Positions 1 to 11,086 of a DNA stretch of 64,000 nt are shown here, piece by piece; the first letter of the stretch is position 1, and each line of letters opens with the position of its first letter. The notes beneath the pieces are model-generated. The model was not told the DNA's origin. It did no database searches and was given only the letters and a program-made list of their open reading frames with translations. The stretch is taken from positions 1 through 64,000 of the forward strand of contig JADFUC010002148.1 in NCBI GenBank assembly GCA_019722365.1, read 5' to 3'. The translations under genes were made by a program, and so were the position numbers. Origin of the DNA: Lithospermum erythrorhizon. Its lineage: Eukaryota > Streptophyta > Magnoliopsida > Boraginales > Boraginaceae.

Positions 1-620
1 CTGCTTCAAAGGATTTGTGCCGACTACTTCCTAATGTTTATCCGGTGCAAAGAGGATCACCATCTGTGGACGGATCACGTAGCATATCGCCACCAGACTT
101 CACCGATGGAGTTGCATTAGTTTTATGTCGTGAGGAATGCACCAAGATGCAAATGGAGTTGGCAAGAGCGAGGCGAAAAGTGGATCGAGGAGGAGCTTCG
201 ATTCGAGACTTTGTATTCCGGGTAGTACCTCAGTTTGTAGGTCTGCAGGAGGACTGACTTTAGCCGCCCCGGCGTGAGTCACTTGCCCGGTCACCGCCCG
301 AAGCGTTACTACTCCTTCGCAGAGACGTGTGGGCGCCACGAGATCCGGCAAGCGGGGTCCGCAGTAGTCTTCCTCGGGGGTCCGTAGAAAGGCCCGCTGT
401 CACTGGGCCGATTGGGCACATGCAAATATGGCTGCTTGACAGGTAGCCCATGCTATCAAGCATATTTGCTTAAGGAGTGTCCCCAGCCTTCCAAGAGGGG
501 AGCTTCACACCAAATTGCCGAGGCGGTTATCGTGAGCCGCGGTTTATTCAGCCGCTACAGGCCAGATATGAGTCAGGACCTCGTGAGGAGCGCCATGGGG
601 TACTGAGCGGAGCCGTGGTT
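1..620 (+). pseudogene. gag remnant with zinc-knuckle traces (element A)
   Basis: Gag forms the particle and binds element RNA through CCHC zinc knuckles. Here the C-terminal part can be read in pieces. Around 385-500 the reading shifts between frames but gives Cys-Gly-(x)-Gly-His-Met and then a second unit ending HLLKECPQ-like (frame of 412-606: Cys-Tyr at about residue 19, Lys-Glu-Cys-Pro at about 27). This is what two degraded CCHC knuckles would leave. An open stretch at 15-257 contains a basic Arg/Lys-rich segment before the knuckles, compatible with the gag linker. There is no intact frame. Assignment rests on the knuckle traces and on the protease directly downstream. Confidence 0.6.
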
Positions 621-669
621 TAGGCCGATTCATGCCGCTACCATCGGGGAGGCGCGGCGATACCCCGCA

Positions 670-1060
670 GCGGGTGACAGTACATTATTTCATGATATTT
701 GTATGTTGTTTGACTCGGGGCTACGCATTCTTTGCTTTCTGCAGTTTACGCCTTTATCTGCATGTGGTGTGCCTTGCCTGCTCCACTTGAGACAGACACC
801 TCGTAGGAGGCCGGCCAGGTTAGATCAAGTATAGAGACTTCTTTGATTGTTGGTGGTCATTGTCGTCTGCTGATTTACCATTCGAGCCGATTTTGACTCA
901 TTCGTGTTTACTGTCAGAAAACATCATGCCGTTATTGATTGCCATCGGAAAGAGATTACTTCGCGGTTCCAACACCCCATATCCCATTTGTGAGACAGTA
1001 AAGACTAAGCCTTCGAGTTTAATGACGCACTCGAGGCTAAGAGATTGATTCGAAAGTATG
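670..1060 (+). pseudogene. Retroviral-type aspartic protease remnant (element A)
   Basis: The active-site signature Phe-Asp-Ser-Gly is encoded at 709-720 after a hydrophobic Met-Leu pair. The next bases continue as Ala-Thr-His-Ser-Phe if one G is added back, so a one-base deletion sits right at the catalytic motif. DSGATHS is the usual protease signature of plant Ty3/gypsy elements, where the enzyme processes Gag-Pol. The rest of the domain is shuffled between frames, including an open stretch at 860-1,048. Position between the zinc knuckle and RT fits. Confidence 0.7.
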
Positions 1061-1279
1061 TATCGGGTTCGGATAATATTTGAATAGATAAGAGAATGGA
1101 TCGAGGATGTGCTAAGAAAGAGAGTTCAAGGATGTTTTTCCGAGGACTTACCGCTGCTACTGTAAAGGGAGGCCGAATTTGCTATCGAGGTTGGTTCCCT
1201 GCACGGCACCAATTTCTCTTCCACTATTGTGATTGGCCCAAATTAATTGGTAGTGAATCATGGACTTTGCTATGTGAGT

Positions 1280-1900
1280 CGTCAGACAAGTGATTCATCG
1301 CATCCAGTGTATCTCCGAAGCACCAAAGTTGCTGTTTGTGAAAAGAAGGATGGTTCACGTAGGCCGCGTATCGACTATGCGTACTGAATAAGTGACTATT
1401 AAGAACCAAACCCATTTCCTGACTGACGATTTGTTTGATCACCAAGATGCCAAGTGTTCTCAAGATTGACGGCGGTCCGGTTATCACGCTGAGGACTGGG
1501 GAGATATTGGTTGTAATTTCCCATCTCGCTATGGACATTATGAGTTTATACGATGCCATTTGATCACAAATGCACCGGCACTTTTACGGATTCATGAACC
1601 GGTGTTTCTGGGAGATCCGGATGAGTTCAGGGTGGTATTCACAATGATATTCTCGATATATTCTATGCAGGAGGAGGAATATGCAGAGGCATTTGCGCAT
1701 TGTAAGCCGGTGACTCGCATAACACCACCTGTACAAGTTTTCCAAATGTGAGTTCTGCTGGCGAAGTGTAATTCCCCTGCGTTATTTCCGGCGAGGGTAT
1801 TTTGTCGATCCAATGCGGCGGAGGCACACTGGTTTCGGCCCCAAGTGTGACCGAGGTCAGAGTTCGGGGTTACCGGTTCTTATGCATTCAATGCTCTTTC
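1280..1900 (+). pseudogene. Reverse transcriptase remnant (element A)
   Basis: RT copies element RNA into DNA. At 1,320-1,470 the translation gives pieces equivalent to the fingers motif (Phe-Val-Lys-x-Lys-Asp-Gly-Ser, then Ile-Asp-Tyr) and to the following Asp-Asp-Leu-Phe-Asp and Phe-Ser-x-(Ile)-Asp segments, in shifting frames. At 1,560-1,751 one frame is open for 63 codons. It starts Ile-Thr-Asn-Ala-Pro-Ala, keeps Val-Val-Phe, and ends in Phe-Gln-Met before the CEFW-like Cys. Where the catalytic Asp-Asp pair belongs (about 1,640-1,650) the frame reads Thr-Met-Ile, so the active site is destroyed. At 1,830-1,900 the Gly-(x)-Gly-Tyr-Tyr-Arg-Arg-Phe-type end of the connection is still traceable. 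Confidence 0.85.
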
Positions 1901-2390
1901 CTTTATTGCGACGCCATTGACCAAAGTTGACCGTAAAGTGGGTTCCGCTTTATTTGGGATGATACTTCAGCGAGATCAGATACTAGCGGAAGTTGACTTC
2001 GCCCAGCCACAAGCGATACCATCCGTCTTGTGGCTACGTGATTTATGTACTGATGCTCGCATCGTGATCATGCTGCTCGATTTAATGGGAAGGTAGATTG
2101 TCAAGTTTTCCCCACAATGAGAAATCACTTGTGAAGAACTATCCGACCTATGATTTTCGAGCTAATGGCTTATGTCAGTTATAAGAAGTTAAGACATTAT
2201 CCAGATGGGTTAAATGCCTATTTTTACCCATCACAAGAGTTTGAAATATCTTCCACGTAGAGATTTGGAATTTGAGTGCGTAGGAGGTGGATGGAGTTCA
2301 TCAATGACATGACTGACTATCGAGTACCACCTGTGGAAGGTAAATGTAGTAGCCGATGACCGAGTAGAGGAAATCACGTCAAAGGACCCG
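1901..2390 (+). pseudogene. RNase H remnant (element A)
   Basis: RNase H removes the RNA template during reverse transcription. After Ala-Thr-Pro-Leu-Thr-Lys at about 1,908-1,925, the region includes Asn-His-x-x-x-Asn-Tyr-Pro-Thr/Met-x-(Asp)-x-Glu-Leu at 2,125-2,170, Leu-Arg-His-Tyr near 2,190, and Asn-Val-Val-Ala-Asp near 2,343-2,358. These correspond in order to the usual gypsy RNase H landmarks, ending at the ADALSR-type motif. Several frame changes occur between them. Confidence 0.75.
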
Positions 2391-2679
2391 CAAAGAGAGA
2401 TGAAACAATTGGGAGTCAAGTTTTGACGTCGGCATGAATGAGATTTGTTGAGTTCGACCACCGCCAGGACCTAATCTTAGAATTTCAAAGAAATGGCATT
2501 TGCAGACCGCAGTTGCCGATTTGGATATGGTATGGGGGTCGATTTATTTCACGGTTGACGAGTGGAGTTAGTATTGCTTTTATTTTGGAAAGCGATATTT
2601 GGATTTGTGTTATTATATTGTTTCCGCTTGATCGTTGAGGGGTTGTTAAATTTCGAGGTCGAAATTTTAATAAAAGGAC
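2391..2679 (+). other. Internal 3' end of element A; integrase absent, PPT-like tract
   Basis: Gypsy elements normally have more than 1 kb of integrase here. Only about 290 bases separate the RNase H end from the 3' LTR, and no zinc-binding HHCC or D,D-35-E pattern can be read. The segment ends in a stretch like TTTCGAGGTCGAAATTTT (2,650-2,667), the conserved end of the internal region seen again near 16,320 and 23,764. It is followed by AATAAAAGGACAG, the degraded polypurine tract that primes plus-strand synthesis. A homologous end is at 26,700-26,843. Confidence 0.65.
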
Positions 2680-5297
2680 AGACAACTCAATTATTAAAAA
2701 AAAAAAAAAAAAAAAAAAATTAATTTTGGGACCTGAATATATAATTTTTTTTTTTCGATGATATTATTATTTGTAAAATTTTGGTTTTGAATACTTATAA
2801 TAGTGCTCATGGAAGAATTTTATCTTGAATCGGTTCGTGGAGATTTAAGTACGATAAGCGAGGAATTAACCGAAACCGAACGGGACTCGATTTTTTTAAA
2901 ATATCTTGCAAGCTTATCCTCCACATCATCAAACCAAGTCATCATCTTCATCTTGTTCCATTTCTTGGCCGAAATATTCACCCTCCCCTTAAAAAAATTT
3001 CTATTTTCCATTTCTTTCTACTGTCGCCAAACTCAAGACGGCTAGAATATTGTTTTCCCATCATTCTTCTTCGAAAGTTAAGGTAAAAGTAAATTTTAAG
3101 TCTTTCGAGATATTTCTTGGGTTTTGATAGCTGACTTTAGTTGACTTTTCATAATTGGAATCTTTATGATAAATCTTAGTTGGTTGGTGGGTTCCGTGAC
3201 GTATTCTGGAAAGACGCACTGTGATTTGTAGATCGCTCGGGAGACGCGCATGGTCGAAGCGACTTCTAGGTTTCGCCGACTTTAATGCGGATATTTTATG
3301 ATTTAAACGTAGAGTGTCATATCGACCTTATATTATAAATAAGCATGATGTTAAATCGGTGATTGAAACGATTAAAGGGTGTTATGTCAAAAGTGTAAAT
3401 CTAAGTTGAGCCAGAGTAATTGATATTTCGAGTATAGACATCAGAAATTACGACTGACGATTGGGGCTTAGAATGACTTATAAGTCGATTTGTAATGAAA
3501 GAAAAGTCAAAAAGATGGAATTTAGCGGGAACCCATCGGGTCCGCTGGCCCGGCGGACAGGCACCGATAGTTTATCCGCCAAGGTTAGACGTTGTAGATA
3601 GTTCCCAAGAGTTGGTTATGTATCTTCTAGAACGCCGGCATAGTAGTAGGTCTTGGATTATACTTTCTCGGTGTTGTTTAGGCGCGATCGTGGAAAAGGG
3701 CGCTACCTTGATTGTTTTTCGGTTGCCTTAAGGGTAGCTACAGAAGTAGATTATCTCTACTTGGTGTTACTTACGCACTTACTATTTGTGATACATGTTA
3801 TTGTGGTGTAATAGCACGATGCAATATGTCATTAAAAGTTATGATTATGAGAATGATATACTCTGTAATTGCTGTGTTATGTGATTGTGTTTCTCGTGGT
3901 CAAGATTATTAGAGGTAAGCAATGCCTGAACTCCCAACTATATTCTCGACTCGTGGCCTCGACGGCACTATTATATTACGTATTTGCACTTTTGGATATA
4001 AGCTTTTATGGCCTTGTCGGCGATTGTGATTGATTACTATGTGATGTTTAGTCAGGCGCTGTAATACTGTTGGGGAAAGTAAAAGTAGTTGTCAAGGCGC
4101 AAGAAGTTTCGAGGTGACTCGAGTATCGCGCTACCCTATAGTTGGGATTACTAGATTAGGTGACTCTCCTTCCTTATGTGATATGACGCTATTGGCCCTA
4201 TACTAGTATAGCGTGCCTTATACTTTGTGTATAAGTGCGGTGTGCCTTATACTATGTGATATATACTGCATAAGAGCGGCATGCACTGCTTTTGATCGCT
4301 GGCCGTGTGCATTGCCGCGTGGCCCTATACTACGTACAAGGGTTTGGCCTTATACTGCATAAAGAGCGGCATGAAGTCTTTGATCACTCTTGTCGCATTG
4401 TCTACGTGGCCCTATACTACTAAGATAAATAAGGCGTGCCTTATACTTAGTGTATAAGAGCTGTGCCTTATACTTGTGCATAAGCTGCGTTTGGCCTATA
4501 CTCAGTATAAGGTGATTATTGATTAGTCCATTCCTTGCAGACGGATCGGCATATGACAGGTTGGTATAATCGGTGATATAGGGAGGTTTGATGACTAGAG
4601 TTTAGTCGTTGTTGAGTCGATTGATTTCTTTTCAAATTGTGTGTCATTTAACCTTCTATTATATCTTCATATGTCCGGTGATTTCCTAATGAATTATGTT
4701 GTATGACCTTTTAGGTAGTCCTCGATATATGTACATTATTCATATTTGACTATTATATTATTGATCGAATTGCCTGCATGGCAAGTTCACTCCCCTCGTG
4801 TTAAGTTTCACTAAGCCTCGGCTTACACCCTTTTCTATCAAGCGGCATTTCATTTGTGCCAAAGCCGACAGACGGCCACCGAGCCAAGAGGCTATTTGAG
4901 AGTTTTGTTCCAGTGGCCAGTGAGCATCGGGTGGCGTAGATCCTCGCCCGATTTTGACGTGAAGGTCAACTGCTTTGATTGTTGTATTTTTTCCTTTTGA
5001 AACTCTAGCCTTTGTCGGCCGTCAACCACTTTTGGCCCGTGATATAGTACGACATTCGTTGTAGCTTTGCCGCATTATTTTATTTTGGGATATGTTGTGT
5101 ATATATATATGGGCTTGTCGTTGAGATTAAATATGGATTATAAATTTTAAAACTGTTTGATTGGGAAACTTAATTGTGATCACATTTTTTGGATGAAATA
5201 ATTTGTGTTTTTTAAAATCGAGTCGCCCATCGGCTCGTGACCGGTGTTCCGGATTTTAATGACTCACCTCAGGCGGCCGACTGGGCGGGTCGTTACA
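2680..5297 (+). repeat. 3' LTR of element A (about 2.6 kb)
   Basis: The limits come from comparison with the copy at 26,844-29,347. Both start just after a purine tract with a TGTAACAAC-like sequence and a long A-run (here 24 A at 2,696-2,719). Both end in GCGGCCGAC...GGGCGGGTCGTTACA. Common internal landmarks are the AACCGAAACCGAACG block near 2,866, a CT-rich leader-like stretch at 2,920-3,060, the hairpin array at 4,190-4,515 and a short TATATATATAT tract near 5,100. Open frames inside (for example 2,803-3,045, 3,495-3,731, 5,244-5,432) have no family resemblance and are not genes. The LTR should carry the element's promoter and polyadenylation signals. Confidence 0.85.
4190..4515 (+). repeat. 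Array of CTTATACT...AGTATAAG hairpin units in A-type LTR
   Basis: About eight imperfect copies of a roughly 30-base unit of the form GGCCTTATACTnAGTATAAGnGCGG follow one another. Each unit is itself a short inverted repeat (CTTATAC with GTATAAG). The same array occurs at the same LTR position at 28,296-28,540, and reversed at 9,275-9,510. It is therefore a property of this LTR family, not a local expansion. Confidence 0.8.
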
Positions 5298-6010
5298 GGA
5301 GCTGCACTTAAACAAGAAGAAGTTAAGTCGGTACGTGGGTATCGCTTCAAAGACGCCTCGCTTGACATACAAAGAAATGCCAGACTAGACTCTCGGCCCA
5401 CCACTCTGGCGCGAAAGGAAGATAAACCGTGAAGCTGTGCACAACGGAGTTTTGGCAGTCACCTTCGATAGAAGCAAGAAAGGCAAACGTCGATTGAGCC
5501 GACATTTCATACGGAAGTTCAAGATCATCACTGTTGGCCAACATATGCCGGTTAGAAAGAACAACGGGAAATCGTGGTACAGACTTCAGAATTTGAATCA
5601 TGCATGTCCCAAAGACGATTTCACTTCACATACCAATTAATAATAGACGTCACCATAGGCCAGCGAGGCCCTAACGCCTATGGACGGGTTATTAGATAAG
5701 CACCATCGAATGGCACTGCAAGATGGTAGCAGCTCACACCTTCTCGACCTAAAAGTGGGTATACTGCTACAAAGTTATGCCCTTCGGATTAAAAACAAAG
5801 CGGGTGTTACATACCAAAGGGCTATGCAAAAAGGTGTTCGACGATATGTTGACAAAACGCAGTAATGCTATGTCGACGATCCGTAGTAAAATCACGCAAT
5901 GCGCGGAGTAATCTCAAGATTTCCGAGAAATAGCTTCGAGCGGCCGAGACAAGTATTTAAAGATGAACCCGCTTCAAAATGCCCGTGAAATTCGCGGGCT
6001 TCAACACTTT
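5298..6010 (+). pseudogene. RT fragment of a Tat/Ogre-like Ty3/gypsy element
   Basis: This starts immediately after the A LTR and belongs to a different gypsy lineage. Readable pieces in order are Arg-Lys-Asn-Asn-Gly-Lys-Ser-Trp (about 5,555-5,580), Leu-Asn-His-Ala-Cys-Pro-Lys-Asp-Asp-Phe (5,592-5,622), Met-Asp-Gly (5,680), the Tyr-x-(Val)-Met-Pro-Phe-Gly-Leu-Lys-Asn-type stretch at 5,770-5,800 (shifted), Gly-Val-Thr-Tyr-Gln-Arg-Ala-Met (5,803-5,826), Tyr-Val-Asp (5,850) and Leu-Lys-Met-Asn-Pro-Leu (about 5,956-5,975). Lys-Asn-Asn-Gly-Lys-Trp with Asn-x-Ala-Cys-Pro-Lys-Asp is characteristic of the Tat/Athila side of plant gypsy RTs. The catalytic Asp-Asp region is interrupted. RNase H and integrase are missing. 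Confidence 0.75.
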
Positions 6011-6725
6011 GCTAAGTCCCAAGTGAGGCTAACCACTAAGTCCCAAACGAGGCCAATCTCACAGAAGTCCTGTTGAGCACCCTACTAGGTCCCAAGTGAG
6101 GCCAAATCTCACTAACCCCAAGTGGCCAATCTCAAGTCCCACCCTACAACAACAAGCCGCTTAGGGCCGGGATTAGTACAAGAAAGAAGCAACGCTGCTT
6201 CCGGGCACTCTATTTCGCTATCACCCATATAGCCTCGAAGCCCTGTGGTTCCATCCCCCAAATCGCGTCATATCACAATTAAGCTCTATCAAAAACAAGT
6301 GGCCTCTCAAGCCACGAAGTCCCACCACAAAAGGTGAAACACCAAATCCCAAAGTCCCACTGAAGGCTGTAGCTTATCCAGCTACGAAGTCCCACCAGCG
6401 GTGCTCAAAGCAAGTCCCACGCTGCAAACGTTTGCAGTAAGTCCATCAAGTCTAAAGTAGACCGGAGATCAAGTCCAAGACCCAAGATCAAGTCCATACA
6501 ACCAACACGGGAATACGTCAAGCCTTCTCTCCCCGCTCGACCATGTCTAAGTGCACTGGCCTCAAGTCCATTAAGACTAGACATCTATCCAACTCACCCC
6601 GTAGCGATTCAAACCAATCAAATCAAGTCCAATCAAATCAAGTCAAGTTCAAGCCCGGCTCAAATCAAATCAACAAAGTTGTCGCTTTTATCAAATCCCC
6701 AATCAAGTCCAAATCACAAGCTGGG
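6010..6725 (+). repeat. Degenerate AAGTCC/CAAGTCCCA tandem motif tract
   Basis: The short word AAGTCC (often CAAGTCCCA or AGTCCAAG) recurs more than twenty times, first as AAGTCCCAAGTGAGGC units, then CGAAGTCCCACCA units, then AATCAAGTCCAA units. Open frames over it (6,543-6,806) give a Ser/Asn/Gln-rich peptide of no known family. Tat/Ogre-type elements often carry tandem repeats between pol and the 3' LTR, and its position right after the Tat-like RT fits that. The link to that element is inference. Confidence 0.65.
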
Positions 6726-7303
6726 GACATTCACAAATCAAGTAAACGCTGTAGATTCATGGGCTGGACAAATGATCCTCTCGATTTCCTGATAAAACGT
6801 AAATAATCGAGGAATCCTTTTCCTGGCTGAATTTTATTAAAATTTCTATCATAAATACAAAAGTTCTTCTTGCAATACAAACCAATAAGAAAATTTACAA
6901 CATTTGTAATTTGGATAATTACGAAACGCATTAGAAAACAATGCAATAAAGTTGAAGATTAGGATGTTCTTTTACTTTTGTGTTTTTTTTTTTTTTCTTC
7001 TAAATCTATCGATGGCCCTTAGCTTGTTTGATGTACAAGAAACCACTCAAAATCTCTGCCAATGTTAATGCACTTTGAGCAGGGTAGTGATTTGCTAATT
7101 TCTATTCCCGATTATGATATCAGAAAGGAGAACAAAGATTTTATTATTTATATTGCTCACCCAAATAATAAAATCCTTTGAATAAATTTTTTGGCATGCA
7201 GAAATTTATCAAATCGATTAAGGTTAGATTTGTTGGATATTCTATCGTATACATAATATTCTACTAATAATATGGATATGAATCCCATCATTATTGCTAG
7301 TTG
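6726..7303. other. Unassigned AT-rich segment, possible LTR start of the Tat-like element
   Basis: A purine-containing word AGCTGGGGACATT at 6,718-6,730 lies where a polypurine tract and LTR start would be expected after the AAGTCC tract, but no second copy is in the window to test it. The rest is AT-rich with a T-run near 6,984. No protein domain is seen. It ends where the copia LTR begins. Confidence 0.3.
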
Positions 7304-8130
7304 TGTAAACAATAATTAAAGAAACAAAAATATGTACTGCTTCGGAATCAAAGCAACAACAGTATCAATAATACGAAGATCCCCTGAGCATCCAAAAACA
7401 AAATGCCTTCAAGAATTGTCCACAATTAACGAGTTTAACAAGCCCTCCCGTAGAGTTTTACTAGAACTCCGTTAAAATATTAAGTTGCATTTGAGATCAA
7501 GCAAAAAATCCAAAGGACTTTACCACTCAATACTAGACTAAATGTAAGTATGTGTATGAGTAGCTTTTTTAAGTCACTATTTTTAAAGGAGAACCGAATA
7601 CCAAAAGTAAATGAGCAAGTTCATCATCGTGCAAGGCGGCCTTTATACAGTATCCAATGTCCTACTTTTAAGTAATGCAAAAACTCAAGTCTTTTTCATT
7701 CTCATCTCTAAAATAAGGAATCAAAGAGAAACATTCTAGACCCCCCCTCTCTTACCTTAACCACCGCCCCCTATGGGGGTGAAATTTCAAAAATCAATTT
7801 TGGCTCCCCATCATTCCAGCATAGTTTCATTTTAAATCTCAGTTATAATCGACCATGACTTGATTTCGTTTGTACGCAGCGCTTTTAATTTAGGCTCGAT
7901 TGACAAAGGTCATATATTAATAAATGCAACTCTAGCATTATATGTTAATATATTGATTACGAGCGGACCTAGTAGCTATCATAATCCCAAGTGTCACATC
8001 GAAAGTATCCTAATACGAACATTGTCATACACCGAGCGATATGTGAACTTTTCAAAACTTAAATGATTTTAATCTGTCAACAATCGACTTATTCAACGGG
8101 CATTATTTCAAATATTTCATATTTCCAATA
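7304..8130 (-). repeat. Copia LTR, G-type, reverse strand
   Basis: This aligns with the G 3' LTR (38,262-39,164). Both begin on the + strand with TGT(T/A)AACAATAA and end with ATATTTCCAA(T/C)A. On the reverse strand that is a start of TGTTGGAAATATG or TATTGGAAATATG, the usual start of many plant copia LTRs. Directly to the right lies a clean reverse-strand polypurine tract. The partner LTR of this copy is not in the window. Confidence 0.75.
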
Positions 8131-8990
8131 CTCCCACTTGCCCGGATTGATTACTAGACAACGATTCCTTCGGTGACGGGTGTTCCAAATTGCTATAGTA
8201 AGATTATAATTAAACTCGTGACTCTTGTAGTTTTTGATTTCATGAATTTAACGCAATATTCACACTGCCGAGTATTGCCATCACAATCGCCTCTTAATTC
8301 ACCAAGACATTATCACTGATATATCCTATGGTACTTAATCCCATAGTGTACAAGTCTTTCTAACCTACATTTGCAGGCATAATTCAACACAAATGTCGCT
8401 TTTAGCCTTCCTTTTACAAAGATGTTTGACATGGTCAAAATATATTACTTCAGAATGAAATCCTACCAATGCTATGTTTCAAGAATTGCCATTTAACTAT
8501 AAGTTATGTGAGAATGTTCTTAGAAAATTATATGTTATCTTCTAATTTTCACCGGCGGTCATGTCCGCCCCGCACTGAAACTACTTCCGACATACCCGCC
8601 GTGTGATTGATTAAAGTACACTCATTTCGATCCAAGAACAGATCCGCATAACCAATCACATACTAGTAATTTGGTGTTCGATCTAATCTCAAGGAACACC
8701 ACCAGTGACGCCAATCTCATAGCTCTTTCTCAGGCTCGATAGAGGATTTATCTCGCATAATATATCCAAGACCTCTCTGTATAACCTCCGATTCCTATCA
8801 GATCAATGTATCATCAGTTGGGCAACGTACATATGTATATGCAATATATAAATATACAACGAGGTAAATATATTTATTGAATTTAGAAGCTTGAATCATT
8901 CATTGTCTTGACAATCAAACACTTATAATGAAAACGGGCACACACCAAAATAATACCACGCACATACATATAACAGCTCAAATACTTAAT
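8131..8990 (-). other. Polypurine tract and 3' tail of a G-like copia element
   Basis: 8,131-8,145 reads on the reverse strand as CCGGGCAAGTGGGAG, a well-kept copia polypurine tract next to the LTR. The rest parallels the G tail at 39,165-40,010. Shared landmarks are GGCGGTCA(a)TCCGC near 8,560/39,600, TGTGATTGATT near 8,602/39,650, TAGGCTCGAT near 8,733/39,783 and TTCATTGTCTT near 8,898/39,985. The copy stops before RNase H, where a reversed A-type LTR begins, so pol has been lost. Confidence 0.65.
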
Positions 8991-8996
8991 AAATAC

Positions 8997-9048
<52 letters not shown>
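8997..9048. repeat. (TA)n microsatellite
   Basis: About 26 uninterrupted TA units. The corresponding site in the other A-type LTRs has only a GATATATGTAC-like sequence (near 4,725), so the tract expanded in this copy after insertion. It lies almost exactly at the truncation point of the LTR. Confidence 0.95.
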
Positions 9049-9052
<4 letters not shown>

Positions 9053-9274
9053 GACTACCTAATAAGGTCATACAATAAGATTCCAAAGCAGTCCTCTGCC
9101 ACAACATGTTGCACATGCCCCAATAAGCGTGACACAAACACCCAGAATGAAATCATAGAGACTCAACAACGCCTATAACTCTAGTCACCTTCTCTATCTC
9201 TCATATCTCAACAAGTATACTAACTCTAATGCGCATACCTAATCCAGCCACCGCAGAACAGATCAACCGCTAAT

Positions 9275-9510
9275 AAACACCCTGCTTCTTATACCGAAGA
9301 TAAGGCCAAACTCTACGCCTATATCAAGAGTATGTAATACACCGACAATGACACAAAGAAAGTGATCATAAAGACTATACCGCTCTTATACCGTAGTATA
9401 AGGCCAAACCACACAGCTATACTGCAGATAAAGTACACTCAACAAATGCAGACATAGCAAAGACTGTACAATAGTCATACCGCTTCTTATACTGTAGTAT
9501 AAGGCCAATA
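9275..9510 (-). repeat. Hairpin-unit array, reversed copy
   Basis: Units of the form CTTATACCGTAGTATAAGGCC, spaced more widely than in the forward copies. This is the reversed counterpart of the array in the A-type LTRs. Confidence 0.7.
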
Positions 9511-11086
9511 AGGCCATATCCTCCAAGCCGGGCATGAGCATGTCACGAACTTTATCATCCCAACATGTGGTCAAACTCGATACTCAAGTCACTCAAGTCA
9601 TACATAACTCTAACCATCACCTCTCAATAACCAACTACTCTGATCTCAAACAATATCCAAGCACACAGCCTAAAAATATTCACAATCGTAAATCAAACAC
9701 AATCGCCAACAAGTGCCATAAATACATAAGTGCCGACAAGACCATGAATACAACAAAGGCCGACAAGGCCGTAAATCGAAATAAGTTGGGAGTTCAAGCT
9801 ATTACTTACCTCAAGCAATCTTCAACGCCACAGAATATAATCACATAATCATATCATGGCTCACACAAATGAATCACACATAATCATACAACAATTACAT
9901 GTATATCATTCTCACGTAATCATAACACAATGACACGTATTAATTCTCACATACAATCATACCATAATAACATGTTCACACAATTTAAAATAAGTACGTG
10001 AAAGAACACCAAATGTAGATAAGTACTCACCTCTGCTAGCTACCACAAAACCTTCGCGAACACAATCAAGGTAACTGCCCCTTACCACGATCAACGCCTA
10101 ACAAAAACACCCAGAAAGTAATATCAAGACCTACTACAATACTTCTTCTATGCCTCTAGAAGACACGCTACCAACTCATAAAGGAACGTTTCTAAGCCGG
10201 GTCTAAAAATGACTGATAAAAACAACGAATTAATAATCCCGTCGACACAACTCCAATCGATCTACCCGCTAATCTAATTTATTATTTTAACATTTCAAAT
10301 CAACTATAAGTCATTCTAATTAACCTCAAGTCCATAATTAACAACCTCAACTCCAAATGGTGCATTTGAGAATTCAACTTGAAAATAACACATTTTCAAC
10401 CTAACCCGCCTTTAATCAATTTTAAATAACTATTTGAATATCACAACAACTACAATAAGGTCCCAATTACACTCCCTACACATTTGATTTCTTATAAATA
10501 TCAACCCCAAAAGTCAACCGAAACCTAGAAAAGTCAACCCGACCATAACATCCTCAAATTTAAGTCATGAATTCATCACTTATATACATCATAAAGATTC
10601 ATAACAACTAAGATCCATCATAAAATTGAATTATGCAAAAAGTCAACCCTCAAAATCAACCAAAAACGCCATTTTACCTCAAACGAGCATGTCGGGTGCT
10701 CCTTTAATAATCGACTGAGGATCTTTTACACACAACAAAGTGGAAGAAACGGAAGAAAAATTTCTTGCTCGCTCCAGTAGGATTCTGCCAAGCATAAGGA
10801 AATGGGAAGATATTTTGCGATTTTTACATAAGGATGGAAGATAATAACTTAACTCTTAAGTCTTGAAAAACCAAGACAGAGTTCAGGCCCAAAATCTCGC
10901 GAATCGAAAGTTATCGAATCCACCTAACGAATCTAATTTAACTCTAATTGTCCCCGGCTATTAAGACAAATTATAAATTTAATTCGCTCAAATAATTCTA
11001 ATAAATAATATTATCGTAATTATTTATTCCGGTCCCACCCACCGAATCGAAAATTTTTAAATTTTTTTTTAACGCAAATCTGTTAT

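Larger units (their letters stand above)
1..5297 (+). mobile_element. Element A: Ty3/gypsy retrotransposon, 5' part outside window
   Basis: Gag, protease, RT and RNase H remnants follow one another on the + strand and end in a purine-rich stretch and a 2.6 kb LTR, which is the Ty3/gypsy order with integrase expected last. A second copy of the LTR sits at 26,844-29,347 and confirms its limits. The 5' LTR and first part of gag lie left of the window. No integrase is visible between RNase H and the 3' LTR. The frames are broken by frequent small indels, so the element is dead as written. The long LTR suggests a Del/Tekay-type chromovirus, but no chromodomain is left to prove it, so the lineage is inference. 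Confidence 0.85.
8991..11086 (-). repeat. Reversed, truncated A-type LTR
   Basis: Read on the reverse strand, this starts at about 11,086 with the A-type LTR beginning (TAAcAGATTTGCGTT, an A-run, AATTTTCGATTCGGTGGG...CCGG) and continues through the hairpin array (9,275-9,510). It reaches the block GTGACTAGAGTTATAGGCGT and TGTATGACCTTATTAGGTAG, matching 4,590-4,720 of the A LTR. The last 0.5 kb of the LTR, including the GCGGCCGAC...GTCGTTACA end, is missing. The left limit is therefore a deletion or recombination junction near 8,990. The open frame at 9,534-9,848 (104 codons, + strand) is antisense to the LTR and not a gene. Confidence 0.75.

Noticed and set aside
2694..2720. A-run as the poly(A) tail of a SINE or processed copy
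   Set aside because: The same A-run occurs at the start of the other A-type LTRs (26,497; 26,861; reversed near 11,070), so it belongs to the LTR.
4190..4515. CRISPR-like array
   Set aside because: Units are palindromic and degenerate, lie inside a plant LTR, have no unique equal-length spacers, and recur in the same LTR elsewhere.
8883..9137. Reverse-strand frame with Tyr-Ile repeats
   Set aside because: It is the TA microsatellite in translation.
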